Source of the DNA: Cudoniella acicularis
Lineage: Eukaryota; Ascomycota; Leotiomycetes; Helotiales; Helotiaceae
DNA length: 33,442 nt
Reading direction: 5' to 3'
Assembly: GCA_013054445.1 (NCBI GenBank)
Contig: JAAMPI010000522.1
Span: 1 to 33,442 of the forward strand
Both the position numbers and the translations under genes were made by a program. The notes beneath the pieces were generated by a model, which ran no database searches, had not been told where the DNA came from, and saw only the letters and a program-made list of their open reading frames with translations. This document shows, in pieces, positions 20,241 through 29,736 of this stretch (the first letter of the stretch is position 1; the number at the start of each line of letters is the position of its first letter).

Positions 20241-21254
20241 TATTAGAAATTTCAGTTTGCAAAAAAAGAGAAAGATAGTATCATACGAAGGACAATGCAG
20301 TCTGTATTTGTTCCACTTAGAAAACATTGTCAAATTTTCCCAACTACTTGGATACATGAATATTCATACCAACATGAACTCCAACCCAATAGAGTTTTTT
20401 TCCAGTTTCGATAGCCATTTAATCACGACGAAAAACTCAAAATATCACAGTTGCACAGTGCGGATTTGTTAATGGAGACAAATAATTTGATAGAAAAGAT
20501 TTCGAATTTTGATTCTCCTGTAAACTAGATTCCGGAAATAACTAAACGTGCCATCGGATTCTTCAACCTCATCCCACCCTCAGTCTTCGGCAGAAGAGCT
20601 GCGTCCCTATCTATAGATGGAGCTCACTGCGGCCTGACTCCCCGAGCCGGATTCTAAAAACTTGGGGGAACTTGGAGGCAATAGATTGATCGTGATAAGA
20701 TATTTGTGGGCGAGAAGTCCCCACAAGATCACCTCGCCCCATCCGATTGGAAGTAGTGTTCCATCACTATGTCAATGGATCTAAAGGTGGGGGAATTATT
20801 AAATATCGTGGGGCAGATAAGAAGTAAATCCTTATATCCGTGCAGCTCTTCTTCTCTTTGCTAAGTGTGTCAAAGTTCTAGACCATGTCCCAAAGGGAGT
20901 TCCGTTTCGTCGATCTATCAAAGGTTAAAGAATACTCATAATCCCCAGGCGCAGAAGCCCGCTTGTCGATATTGCTTTCTCGCTATATAAATTATGTCTG
21001 AGTGACACAGCCCCATGAATAAGTGGGATTTTCTGTAGTCTTTAGATAGACCAGGTTAAAATTGTGCTAGACGATAAAGGGTATGGCATCAGCGGGGCAT
21101 GGCCATGAGTGCGCTGAGTTACCAAGGATGATTGCATAGTGTGGTTTCAAAAGGTCTTAATGAAATCTCTCCACTTCTGGGATTTCATACACAGTTCCTT
21201 TTTGATTTTGAGGAATTTAAAAGTGTCTTCAATTCATATTAATCAATTATCAAG
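20241..21254. promoter_or_regulatory. Shared divergent upstream region with GATAAG motifs
   Basis: This ~1 kb lies between the divergent hydantoinase and NCS1 pseudogenes. Two GATAAG motifs on the + strand, at 20694-20699 and 20816-20821, fit the binding sequence of AreA/NIT2-type GATA factors, which activate nitrogen-scavenging genes in filamentous fungi. They lie about 560 and 435 bp upstream of the NCS1 start. Chance occurrence of a 6-mer twice in 1 kb is possible, so the role is an inference supported by the nature of the flanking genes. No gene is seen inside. Confidence 0.4.
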
Positions 21255-23129
21255 ATGTCATCGATAGTCAAACGGGTGTTGCGATTCATTGAACTCCCGG
21301 AGGAGGAAGTGAAAACCTCGCGATAGATCAACGATGACATCCAGCCAGTTCCTCCTGAGAGACAAAATTGGAGTAGGTGGTCCGAAAAGGGCTCGGGCTT
21401 TATTAACTGACGTCGAAATAGGTGGGCTGCAATATGTAGAGCTGTGGTTTCTGGTCAATATGAATATCAGTTCCTACCAAGCTGGCTCATCGTTGATTGC
21501 AACAAGAATGAATTTTTGGCAAGCAATTATTGTCATTCTTGTTGGAGATTTGATCGCAAGCACTCTCGCTGTTGCGAACTCCATTTCAGGAGCCAGAAGT
21601 CACTTTGGATATCCCATTGTGTCTCGCAGTGTGTGGGGTGAGGATTTATTATGGTCGTATGTTTAAAATAATAGACGAAAATGTTTCTTTAGGCATGTAT
21701 GGGTCATTCTTCCCAATTCTTAACAGAATCCTGTTATCACTAGTATGGTACGGCGTCCAAGCCGCCATCGGAGGCAAGATGGTCTTCGTCTGTCTGCGAG
21801 CTATTTGGCCTTCCATTGACAATGTGAAGAACACATTTCCAGATAATATCGGCATCACTGTCGCACAGTTCATTGGCTACATCATATTCAATATAATGTG
21901 TTGTATCGTCATCTGGTATAAGCCAACGAAACTCAGATTCTACTTCCACATCGGAGCTGTCCTCGTCATTATTACCGATCTGTCCCTCCTTATTTGGTCC
22001 TTGGCTGTAAGACAGGGAGATTATGGCACGGTATTTACAGCACCCGGAACTCTCAGCGGTGCCCTCTTGCTTGGAGCATGTGTCCTGGGATTATGTCCAT
22101 TGGAAGTATTGCGGCCGGAATTCTCAATCAAAATGATTACACCCGATTCGCAAAAAGAACCAGTCAAGTTACTTGGACTCAGGGCATTTCATTTAACTGC
22201 AGTGCTGCATTCATCAAGACTATTGGAGTGGTGGTCACAGTTGCAACTCAAGAAAGTAAGATGGTACCAAGTTACGAGAATCATCTGTACATTCATGCTG
22301 ATTGACACTAGAATACGGAAAAGGAACTGCTTTATGGGACCCCGCTGAACTTCTCGTTTCTATTCAAGATGATGGTGGTTCGCGAGNCGCGAGCACGCAA
22401 CATCCTTCCTCGCATTTGCTTTCATCATCTCTCAGGTTTCCATCAATTTTCCCGGAAATATTCTTGCTAGAGGCATTGGTACTGTCAGTGTTTTCCCAAA
22501 ATACATCAACTTTCGACGAGGAGCATACCTCCTGGCAGTTTTGAGTGTTGTTCCTAACCCCTGGCAACAACTTGCTTCAGGATCTACGTAGGTTGTCCCA
22601 ATACCATGAGAGTATCTTGACTAACTTGTTACTACTAGTTTCCTAAGTGTACTCAGCGCTTATGCCGTTTTCCTTAATCCCTTTATTGGGCTTCTAATAA
22701 CCTACTACTGGCTCATTCAACGCCGTGTCTTCCATACCCCCGATCTCTACGAAGGCAGCAAAAGGTCCGTCTACTGGTACACCTATGGTGTCAACTGGAG
22801 AAGTGCGGCTCCAAGGTGCGTTTTTACTGGAAATATCAATGCGAATCAAGCTTCACTAATCCTGTCCTTCACATAGTATGCTTTGTTTTTGTCGCATCCG
22901 TAAACGGTGTGACAAAAGTCAGTTCTGGCGCAACACACATCTTTGATCTGTCTTTTATTTTTGGTTTCTACGCCGGTGAGGGAATCGTCCTCACAATTGA
23001 TAATAAGAGTTTAGCTAATTTGAATCTACAGTGTCCGTCATATTCTATGCTCTTCATTGGATATTTCCTGTCGACTATCGAAGGGAAACTGAACTTGAAA
23101 GCGAGGTCGGGGAAAGCACTGGATCTTAG
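21255..23129 (+). pseudogene. NCS1 family permease (allantoin/uracil/nucleobase type), decayed
   Basis: NCS1 permeases import nucleobases, allantoin, hydantoins or vitamins through 12 membrane segments. Seven exons (21255-21372, 21422-21637, 21693-22255, 22312-22587, 22639-22815, 22877-22975, 23032-23129) with standard 49-61 bp introns carry family blocks: INDDIQPVPPERQNWS, FWQAIIVILVGDLIAS, SHFGYPIVSRSVWG, MYGSFFPILNRI, IAAGILNQNDYTRFAKR, SQVTWTQGISFN, LLVSIQDDGGS, INFPGNILARG, VLSAYAVFLNPFIGLL and VNGVTKVSSGATHIFDL. Damage: TAG at 21324-21326 where the family has Trp, a frameshift at about 22050-22070, a frame change at the undetermined base 22387, and a frameshift or small deletion at about 22877-22895 that removes part of a membrane segment. 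Substrate is not deducible. With the divergent hydantoinase it would have formed an uptake-plus-degradation pair. Confidence 0.88.
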
Positions 23130-23251
23130 AAATACTTAGAAAGGAAGGGTGAAACAGTGACCACTACTGTTGCCATATAAATTGCGACGATGCCTGAAGG
23201 AGGCCAAAGGTTGACATGAAATCTCAAAAACTGCAATCTTTTGAAACCCCG

Positions 23252-24121
23252 CTAGAACTCCACAGGTTCCCTTATGTGAAGCCTTATCACACCTTTCGAG
23301 CCCTCCCACTCCACTACTCTAGTTCTCACTAGCCCTTTGCTCACCACCCAATCGTCCTCTCTAAGCCTGGAAAACTCTATCTCATTCATCCGGACATACA
23401 CGTAATCCTCGCCCCTCTGCGTATTCTCGGCAAAATGATACAAAATCAACGTCTTGAGTGATGGGCAGTTCTCCTGGGCCAGCATCAAGCAATTTGGAAT
23501 GTCTCGAAAATTTTGAAGCGTACGTTTGAAAATTTGTGGGATCTTGGCACTGATTTGCAATGTCGTAATTTTGGCTGCTTCGAAGGGAGAATAGGTGCAT
23601 AAGGAGGCAAGGGTAAAAGTTCCAGGTGGAAAGTAGACGGTATCTTGAGTGAAATCGATCCAAATTTTCGGGTCGAAGCGACCATCTTTGTGGTTTGAGG
23701 TTCGAGAGACTGATGATCCCGGTAGGGCGGTGCCAGCGAAGCTTAATGTGTAACGGCAAAGCGCTATAGAGCGGCTTTCCCAGCAGACATAGAGAGCTGG
23801 TGGACCTGGATGTGGTGGCTTGGATCGTGCGAGAAGTGATGAAGATGAAAGATATTGGGTGCCCATGTAAGTGGTCGGGGAATGCCCCAGAGTCTTCTGA
23901 ATCCCTGGGACCGCCGTATATCTATGATGTTCTGGAGCTGGGAGCGGGTTCGGATCTGAGTTATGGGATATGAATTCAGGTGATATAGGCCATTTAGAAA
24001 CCAGGATAGTAAGGGTTCGAGGAGATAAAGCCAAGTTCCAGATTTTGTGGCGAAGTTCGGTTGGCAATGAGGAGAAAGTTACTGTTTCTGCCGAGACGGA
24101 AAATGGCGGGGGGTCTGCCAT
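23252..24121 (-). CDS. 2EXR-domain protein
   Basis: This single-exon gene of 289 residues starts at ATG 24121 (AACATGG context), which places the domain near the N-terminus as is usual; an earlier in-frame ATG at 24229 is possible. The 2EXR signature is clear at about residues 15-35: VTFSSLPTELRHKIWNLALS followed by PRTL. Further family-like features are ALYVCWESRSIALCRY and WIDFTQDTVYFPPGTF. Such proteins are abundant in filamentous ascomycetes and have no established function; the motif is named after its two conserved E-x-R elements. There is no signal peptide or membrane segment. The reading is intact to TAG at 23252-23254, although it stands between two damaged genes. Confidence 0.82.
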   Translation of the reverse strand: MADPPPFSVSAETVTFSSLPTELRHKIWNLALSPRTLTILVSKWPISPEFISHNSDPNPLPAPEHHRYTAVPGIQKTLGHSPTTYMGTQYLSSSSLLARSKPPHPGPPALYVCWESRSIALCRYTLSFAGTALPGSSVSRTSNHKDGRFDPKIWIDFTQDTVYFPPGTFTLASLCTYSPFEAAKITTLQISAKIPQIFKRTLQNFRDIPNCLMLAQENCPSLKTLILYHFAENTQRGEDYVYVRMNEIEFSRLREDDWVVSKGLVRTRVVEWEGSKGVIRLHIREPVEF

Positions 24122-25335
24122 GTTGATATGTAAGGCATGAAAAGTTGAAAGGAACTTTTGAGCAGTAGATATTGATTTCAGGAAAGCTCCATGGTTTATA
24201 TACTCTACCAGAGTCTCCCCCGCGACCATTTCTTGGATGCCTAAATGTGTCACCTGACATGCTGAAAGAAGATACTATTCGTACGTGAGGCACCCGAGCA
24301 GCCATATAGACAGAATTATAAAGCTCAAGTATTTAATTCAGTTGTGTTTTTAGAATAGTATAAGGATCTGGGAGAAGCTTCACATGAAAGGAGTAAGTGG
24401 TCTCTAAAACTCCCCCTTTCCCAATATTTTCCTACTAAGCGATCCAATTGAATTCACCCCACTCATCTAAAACTGCGAGTCACATATTCAAGTAACACAC
24501 TACCATGTCGATCTCCAACTCTCCTTTTAATTATTTTAAGCACCTGAAATTATCGTCCCTGGACCCTGATTGTATTGTCCGAAAATCGACTTTCGCTATC
24601 CCGAAAATTATAATATGATCTATTTAAATAAATCAAACTCTTTCTACTTTTTATAATAAATTCTCAATTCTTCGGGAAGCAGAAGTATTCGGTTATAGCC
24701 CGCCCCTCAGGGAGGCGGCTAGGCAATATTCTAGCCTTCCGGAGCGAGGTTGTACATGTTGATTGGCTCGTGTTGGAAGTGGGCCGCGACTGGTCTGGGC
24801 TTACTACTAGAAAGATTCGACCAATGACCATGGCCCGTGCGGAAACACTACCAAATTAGGCGCTGCTCTGCCTTATTAACTTATATCAAAATAAGTATAA
24901 CCTTTTAGGAGAGGGAAGAGGTACTTGAGATATCCCGTGAGGATACTACAATACCTCCACAGTGGCTAAGTCTAAACTCTTATAAAAATACTCCCGTTGG
25001 CCAGGTTAAGATCCTTTGACAGCGAAATCGAAATCCCAGGCTCAGGAGATACCTAACTAGGTAATTCCGAGGATTCCTGTGCCTCGGGCTTAATTTCCGA
25101 CGAACCAGAACATAACTTACTTGCCGGCTGTGCCGCATCCTAGGGGATGCACAGGCTCTCTGAGAACGACCACTTGGGCGGAGCAGGATTAGGCGACAGC
25201 TACCGAGTAGGAGAGCTTTGGCTAGTATTTCAATTTCGCTGTATTTTAAGGGTCAAAGTATTATATTTTTAGAATCCAGAAGGCTGCTAACTGCGAGATC
25301 TAGGTGTCAATAACTCTCTACACTAGAGATGATTT
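24122..25335. other. Intergenic region with hairpin-forming segments
   Basis: No supported gene. 24530-24670 is A/T-rich. From about 24690 to 25210 composition changes and several inverted repeats occur: GGCTAG/CTAGCC at 24717-24736, and a bulged hairpin at 25129-25155 with inner arms GCATCC/GGATGC and outer arms CTGTG/CACAG. The segment may be a transposable-element relic or an unrecognised structured RNA; no tRNA or other known RNA fits. Confidence 0.45.
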
Positions 25336-25339
25336 TGTT

Positions 25340-25346
25340 TATAAAA
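25340..25346 (+). promoter_or_regulatory. TATA box of the small secreted protein gene
   Basis: TATAAAA lies 125 bp upstream of the ATG at 25471 and is followed by a CT-rich leader. Position and sequence fit a fungal TATA box. Confidence 0.5.
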
Positions 25347-25405
25347 GGAGAGGCTCCCCTTTAATTCATATCACCAACTTCAGCATTATCTTAATCCAAA
25401 ACCTC

Positions 25406-25453
25406 ACTCTCGACTCTCGACTCTCGACTCTCGACTCTCGACTCTCGACTCTC
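25406..25453 (+). repeat. Heptanucleotide microsatellite (ACTCTCG)n
   Basis: Six perfect ACTCTCG units followed by a partial one lie in the presumed 5' leader, 18-65 bp before the start codon of the small secreted protein gene. Such CT-rich leaders are common in strongly expressed fungal genes; a seven-base unit is unusual and should vary in length between strains. Confidence 0.9.
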
Positions 25454-25470
25454 CACCTTCTACCTTCAAC

Positions 25471-26018
25471 ATGCAATTCACCCAAGTTCTCATTTTCACC
25501 ATCGCTGCCTTTAGCGCCATCTCCGCAGCAGCTCCTATTCCTGCCGAGTTTGCCCCCGCTATCCAGATCGTCAATCATGTACGGGCATTCCTCGATTTCA
25601 CATAGTGAAGCTAATCAGTCCTATATAGCGAACCCCCCTCACCAGCACCCACCAAAATAAGAACACTTATGGAGCTCACAAAACTCTTACTAGCAGAGCC
25701 AAAGCCAAGAATCACACTGCTCACAATACTCTTAAGCCCCACAAAAAAAGCAAGCCCGCCACTAAGAATGGCATTGATGCTTCATTCCACAGAAAACCCA
25801 AATACGCCACTACCGGCAAAAGCAAGCACCCCAAGAACCAAACAAAAACAAGCACCTCATGAACCAAGCCGATGCCTGCGCGGAGATTGAAGATTCCATA
25901 CAGCAGATCTGAAAACCGGAGTCGGAGTCGTTACCGGACGGATAGCAGTAACCCAGCCTGTGAGCCCAAGGACTGTATGACTTACTGTCTTGAGGGCTTC
26001 TGCTCAAGTAAGGAATGA
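25471..26018 (+). pseudogene. Small secreted basic protein with Cys-rich tail, interrupted by an in-frame stop
   Basis: Exon 1 (25471-25578) encodes a clear signal peptide, MQFTQVLIFTIAAFSAISA, then APIPAEFAPAIQIVNH. After an intron at 25579-25628 (GTACGG...TATAG), exon 2 encodes a Lys/His/Thr-rich segment (for example HKTLTSRAKAKNHTAHNTL and KPHKKSKPATKNG) up to TGA at 25860-25862. The same frame stays open after the stop, through an Arg/Ser-rich stretch (ENRSRSRYRTDSSNPAC), to a tail with four Cys (C-x4-C-x3-C-x4-C) and TGA at 26016-26018. No GT dinucleotide exists from 25629 to about 25919, so an intron beginning in exon 2 cannot remove the stop. Either the tail is lost by a nonsense mutation or the protein ends at residue 113. 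A secreted role (effector or wall-associated) is inferred from the signal peptide and size only; no known family is recognised. Confidence 0.6.
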
Positions 26019-26428
26019 GTTGAGCTTTGAAAAGTAGGAATAGCCTAGAATAAATGTTTGTGTTTTATCAAAGGACTATATAGTAGATGTGGCATATAGC
26101 TTCTAGGTGGTTCGGGCTACTATAGAAGGGCGTTTATATAGGTGAAAAGTACTAGAGCAAAATCACTTAACTTTGTTAAGCACAGATTACACCGAAGTTT
26201 TCGGGGTGAAGATGGCCGAATTATTATAGTAGGTGTAAATCACTATTATAATTTGAGTATTTATAAACTATTTTGACTTTCGTCCCTTCCTAACACTTAG
26301 AAAATACTCTACTAAGAATATTCAATAGGGTGTAACAACTTTCCTTGCCCCCTTTCACTGCCATTTGCATATTACGATTCAAATTCCCCCTTTATCCCTG
26401 CCTCAGTTCTCTACATATGCTTTCTCTA
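26019..26428. other. A/T-rich intergenic region between convergent genes
   Basis: These 410 bp of A/T-rich sequence separate the 3' ends of the secreted protein gene and the HET gene. No gene, repeat or RNA is recognised. Confidence 0.5.
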
Positions 26429-28751
26429 TCATATAATATCAATAACATATTCTTTCCTCCCCTCCTCATCCATCACAATCTCGGTATATTCCTCCTCCTC
26501 CGGACAGCAGTTTTCATCTTCAAATGCCGCCTGAAACTTCTGGGACTCTGGTTCCGTAAACCAGAAGTAGCCAATTCTCTCATAAACTCTAGGATTTTCC
26601 CCGGCCGGCTGAAGTAGTAGCCCCGAAAGCAGAAGAAGTTTGGGGTGTGTGTTCAGAAGAAAGAGATAAGCATCGAGAACCAGACCAGTCTCCGTCTCAG
26701 CCGAACAACAATCAAAATCAAACCGTGCCTGAACAGATGTGTCTGCGAATTCTATCACAGCTTCAGCTAAAGAAAATAAATGATTAAATCTAGCCATATG
26801 GAGCGTGGACCGGATAAAATATCTGCTCGACAGAAAGAGATGTGCAGTGGAGATTTGCCCGAAAATGTCCTCTGAAGTGTAAACTATTTGGACATCCCGA
26901 AGCTTGGCACATATATGCCTTTCTACGCCGTCTCGACCATGAATAATCCATATTTGTCCATTTATCGATGCCCATGACCACGAAGGTGCAACGTAAGGAA
27001 GTATCCTAGGTTTTTGCGAGAGATTGTCACGTGCCCTCCAGCATAGCTGCCTTATCACTTGGCCTTTCCACAAGCCAGCAATGTATTTGTCACCATTCTC
27101 GGACTGGAATTTCCTTGCTAGCCCTGCTATGGCTACCAATTTGTCTCTACTGTATGTTAGACTACACATGGAATATACGTTGATTATTTTCGTCCAGGAA
27201 GCTTTCTGTAAGGCCGCAATTGAAACGAATGCCAAGAAATTTCCATGGAGGCTGCTGGACATCTACAGGGGAAAAGTTCACACGCAATTTTGCCATCGCA
27301 TTCCCAGAAGATTTGAGTTGACGTGAAGTGTATTGTCCGCGGGGGAAGTATTCGCTCTTGTGTTGCCCAGCCTCGGCCAGTCAGTGGTGATTCAAAGAGG
27401 TCGAAACCAGGAAGTTGTGTGAAACAGTCGTAGAAGGTTTTTATGCTTTTTACTGCAAGGGGAATATGGCATCGCCATATGCTATTTCGATTGAAGAATA
27501 AGCCTCTTGACCCATCAACAGCACTTGAAGCTGTGATATTAATACTAGAATTGTTGTAGACGTCAGTCATACGAGATGCTTCTTTTCCCCAGTCACTGGG
27601 GTCATCCTGGATAATACACAGTGAATCTATCCACAAATACTGAAATCCTAGGTATAGCGTTGTCTCTATTGCTTCTTGGAAAGTTTTAGTGAGAGCTTTG
27701 CCGGGAATTTGCTTGAGAAATGCTTGCAGGTTGTCCGTCTTCAGAGTTTCGAATTCAAGGGACCCCCAACAATGACTCAATGTAGCGTACTTAGGACTCC
27801 CATTTAGGTTCCGAGCAAGACATAGGTGTATTTTATCATCGCCTAAATATAAAAGTCGTGTTGGGAGAATAGGTGTTTGTTGATTATCAACCCGCGACTC
27901 GGGCTTGGAGCATGAATTGTGATTTGCTATGCAATCTTGCAACCATTTTCGGCATAGTGGCAATGCATCTTTTGTACTGTGAATTAGCGACTCGTGTGCG
28001 TCATACGTGAGTGCTAAAAATTGAATTAGGCTGAGTGTTGCTGTTCTTGTGACTTGCAGAGGGAAAACTGCTTACCTCTGTGCGGTGATGGGAGTATATA
28101 AAGTTGGAAGTTAGGGCAATCGCAACTCGTGGGTGATTCACCCTCGCAGGTTGTTTGATCATGGAAGCCCACCAAAATGAATCGCCAAAATTCGCCCTTG
28201 AAAAGGGCGTACTCTGGGCCAATTTGAATGACTAAAATCCCTCCCGGTTTTTGAGTGCTATCGTTGTCCTTGGGGTCAAAATTCCCGTACAGATAGGAGA
28301 GCCTGCTTTCATCCACGGGTAGACCATTAAGGAGCTGAAAACACAGATTACAGCCAGCTTCAGCTGCCGCTTTCATGTCCTCCACGGTCTACCAGTACTG
28401 AAACTGGCATCTCTCACTTTCGTGTATCTTCTCCCAGTGGTCGAACACATTCTGGCATTTTATACAAAGCCTCGCAAGCGGTAGTTCAGTGGGGTCTGGC
28501 GTGTCATCTGTGGACTCCAGAAGATGACATTTTTCATAGCTTTTTGCCTTGCCACGTTTCTCGATTTCCGCTTTGCTGTGACTCTCGCTACCCTCTCTTC
28601 CGATATCGACGAGATCTGGCTCACTGTGGCTTCCGCCCTCGTTTCCAACAAAATCTCCAGGTACTTTTAGCAAAGGGGATGCTTCTCGGGATATTCGGGA
28701 ATCGAGATTCTGGCTGCCTTCCGACGCGTCCAATTCCGAGACGTCTTTCAT
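26429..28751 (-). pseudogene. HET-domain (heterokaryon incompatibility) protein with stop and frameshift
   Basis: HET-domain proteins trigger cell death on fusion of incompatible hyphae. The first ATG is at 28751 (MKDVSELDASEGS). An acidic N-terminus leads to LCIKCQNVFDHWEKIHE and AAAEAGCNLCFQLL, the usual Cys-bearing lead-in, but TAG at 28389-28391 interrupts the frame between them. An intron at 28075-28014 (GTAAGC...TTTTAG) joins to the HET core: YATLSHCWGS, YLWIDSLCIIQDDPSDWGKE, MTDVYNNSSINITASSA and GRGWATQERILPPRTIHFT. Near 27262-27310 the coding frame changes; the rest (VYSMCSLTYSRDKLVAIAGL, LPYVAPSWSWASING) runs to TGA at 26429-26431. A TTTCCCCTGTAG at the frame change resembles a 3' splice site, but no fitting donor is seen. 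All HET motifs are present. It is probably a recently inactivated allele, unless the stop or frame change is a sequence error. Confidence 0.85.
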
Positions 28752-28922
28752 AGTATCCAAGACGGCAGTGGGTGCTCACGATACTCAGAGGCCTTTGAAA
28801 ACTGTCAAGATATCTCGCCGTTCAAGGCTTTGGAAGTATTGTCGAGCTGTTGAAACCGAAGTCACACCACCGATAGGAAGCGGTTGAGGTTTTCTCGCGT
28901 CTAATTCTCAAGCGTGTAATGG

Positions 28923-29225
28923 ATGAGCACGATGGCCACGAGGCTGGGCAGACTGTCAAGAATCTCGACGTTCGCGACTTTGGGAGTATTTTTGTGCGCT
29001 GGAACAAGGATAGCAGTGCCGTTGAGCAAAGATACAGAGCTCCTCCAGTCAAAGAAATTAATTGCGATGCAGGATGTTCAGAGAAAATATGCTGTAGAAA
29101 ACACCAATCGCGATAGCCCCCAAAATAATTTAGGCAGTGGCCATGTCTCACAGGTCAGCACGTGGCTGCTCAACCTCAGCCTTACAAGGACCACAACTTC
29201 CAACATCGACTACAAGAAAGTATAA
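28923..29225 (+). CDS. Possible small protein with hydrophobic N-terminus (hypothetical)
   Basis: An ATG-initiated open frame of 100 residues begins MSTMATRLGRLSRISTF and continues with a hydrophobic stretch (FATLGVFLCAGTRIAVPL), then a polar region (LIAMQDVQRKYAVENTNRD). The Arg-rich amphipathic start plus hydrophobic segment could be a mitochondrial or membrane-anchor signal. It lies divergent from the HET gene, 171 bp from its ATG. No known family is recognised and no intron is needed. It may be a chance frame; support is weak. Confidence 0.25.
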   Translation: MSTMATRLGRLSRISTFATLGVFLCAGTRIAVPLSKDTELLQSKKLIAMQDVQRKYAVENTNRDSPQNNLGSGHVSQVSTWLLNLSLTRTTTSNIDYKKV

Positions 29226-29736
29226 TTCGATATTTAGGTGAAAGAAACAGACAAGTGTGGTCCTATTTGTATAGATATATAAACTTTAAAATAACTACTC
29301 AGTAATAAGCGCTACAAAAATTCTGTCGCTCAACTAAACTTGGCGCTCGTAGTCAGAAACTAACAACTGGTACTAGAATTATTCAAGGGGAGATGGTATT
29401 TGAGGCAGCTGTGTGGAATACACTCGTTTGTTTCTATACCATCTCAAAATTAAGAAAAAATAGCTCCAAGGAGCGAAGATCGGCCACACTTGAGGCGTTC
29501 AAAGGGTCTTGGTGAACAACTCTCAGCCACCGTCACAAGTTTTTTAACAGGGTAAAAGAGATCAAGCATGGAATTTTGGTGTTGAGTATGTTATATTTTT
29601 TTCAACCCCTCTATTTAGTGATTAAAGCAGTGTACTTCTGTTACCACACAGCAAGCACAGCATTATTTTCCTTCCAATATCAACCGTACACAATAGTTGT
29701 ACAACAGCAATTTTCCCCCATTCTAAAAAGCGACAT
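29226..29736. other. Intergenic region
   Basis: A/T-rich sequence downstream of the GPI-type protein gene, which ends at 29737. No gene or repeat is recognised. Confidence 0.5.

Noticed and set aside
25010..25210. Possible tRNA or 5S rRNA relic
   Set aside because: No cloverleaf, no A/B box pair at the right spacing, and no match to known conserved rRNA segments could be seen.
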